A stretch of 5,754 nucleotides of DNA from Thermoplasmata archaeon (GTDB taxonomy: Archaea; Thermoplasmatota; Thermoplasmata; Thermoplasmatales; Thermoplasmataceae): positions 1 through 5,754 of the forward strand of contig JAKAYH010000170.1 of the NCBI GenBank assembly GCA_021826835.1, given 5' to 3'. The translations under genes were made by a program, and so were the position numbers. Below, in pieces: positions 5,753-5,754 of this stretch. The notes under the pieces were generated by a model. That model did not search any database, had not been told where the DNA came from, and was given only the letters and a program-made list of their open reading frames with translations. Each line of letters begins with the position of its first letter. Within the stretch, counting starts at the first letter, position 1.

Positions 5753-5754
5753 TC

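Noticed and set aside
1..5754. CRISPR array
   Set aside because: No regularly spaced repeats of suitable length are seen anywhere in the window.

Overview
The window looks like archaeal DNA from an AT-rich genome. The reasons are heavy use of AGA/AGG and ATA codons, GTG and TTG starts, one gene whose start sits about 25 nt after a BRE/TATA-like element with no ribosome binding site (a leaderless gene), and GGTG- or GGAG-type Shine-Dalgarno sites in front of operon-internal genes. An archaeal-type ArcS motif in the largest recognisable enzyme points the same way. The exact lineage cannot be fixed; a low-GC thaumarchaeon or a methanogen would both fit. A ParA-like gene at the left edge and a possible transposase end at the right edge suggest a plasmid or an integrated accessory element.

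Left part (1-761): the C-terminal third of a ParA-family partition ATPase, overlapped by a gene for a 141-residue charged protein with a coiled coil and a SAP-like C-terminal domain. This is probably its partition partner.

Central part (about 785-5459): a three-gene operon-like cassette behind its own putative promoter. Gene 1 (819-2330) joins a TGT/DpdA-type base-exchange domain, with the expected catalytic aspartates and zinc ligands, to a domain carrying the signature of archaeosine synthase ArcS. Gene 2 (2344-3804) is a ParB-fold protein with DGRHR and NRGQKKLS motifs, like the DpdB/DndB group that works with DNA modification enzymes. Gene 3 (3801-5459) overlaps gene 2 by 4 nt and ends in a domain resembling the diadenylate cyclase (DisA_N/DACN sensor) fold, with altered active-site motifs. 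My reading, which is inference, is a compact archaeal system that puts a 7-deazaguanine base, possibly an archaeosine-like one, into DNA, with a nucleotide-binding or nucleotide-signalling third component. No preQ0 synthesis genes are present, so the precursor would have to come from the host tRNA-archaeosine pathway.

Right part (5460-5754): a short intergenic stretch with an AT-rich hairpin followed by six Ts, a 10-bp direct repeat, a small inverted repeat, and then a strongly pyrimidine-rich plus strand. On the minus strand this last stretch can encode the Lys/Arg/Glu-rich C-terminus of a protein whose start lies outside the window.
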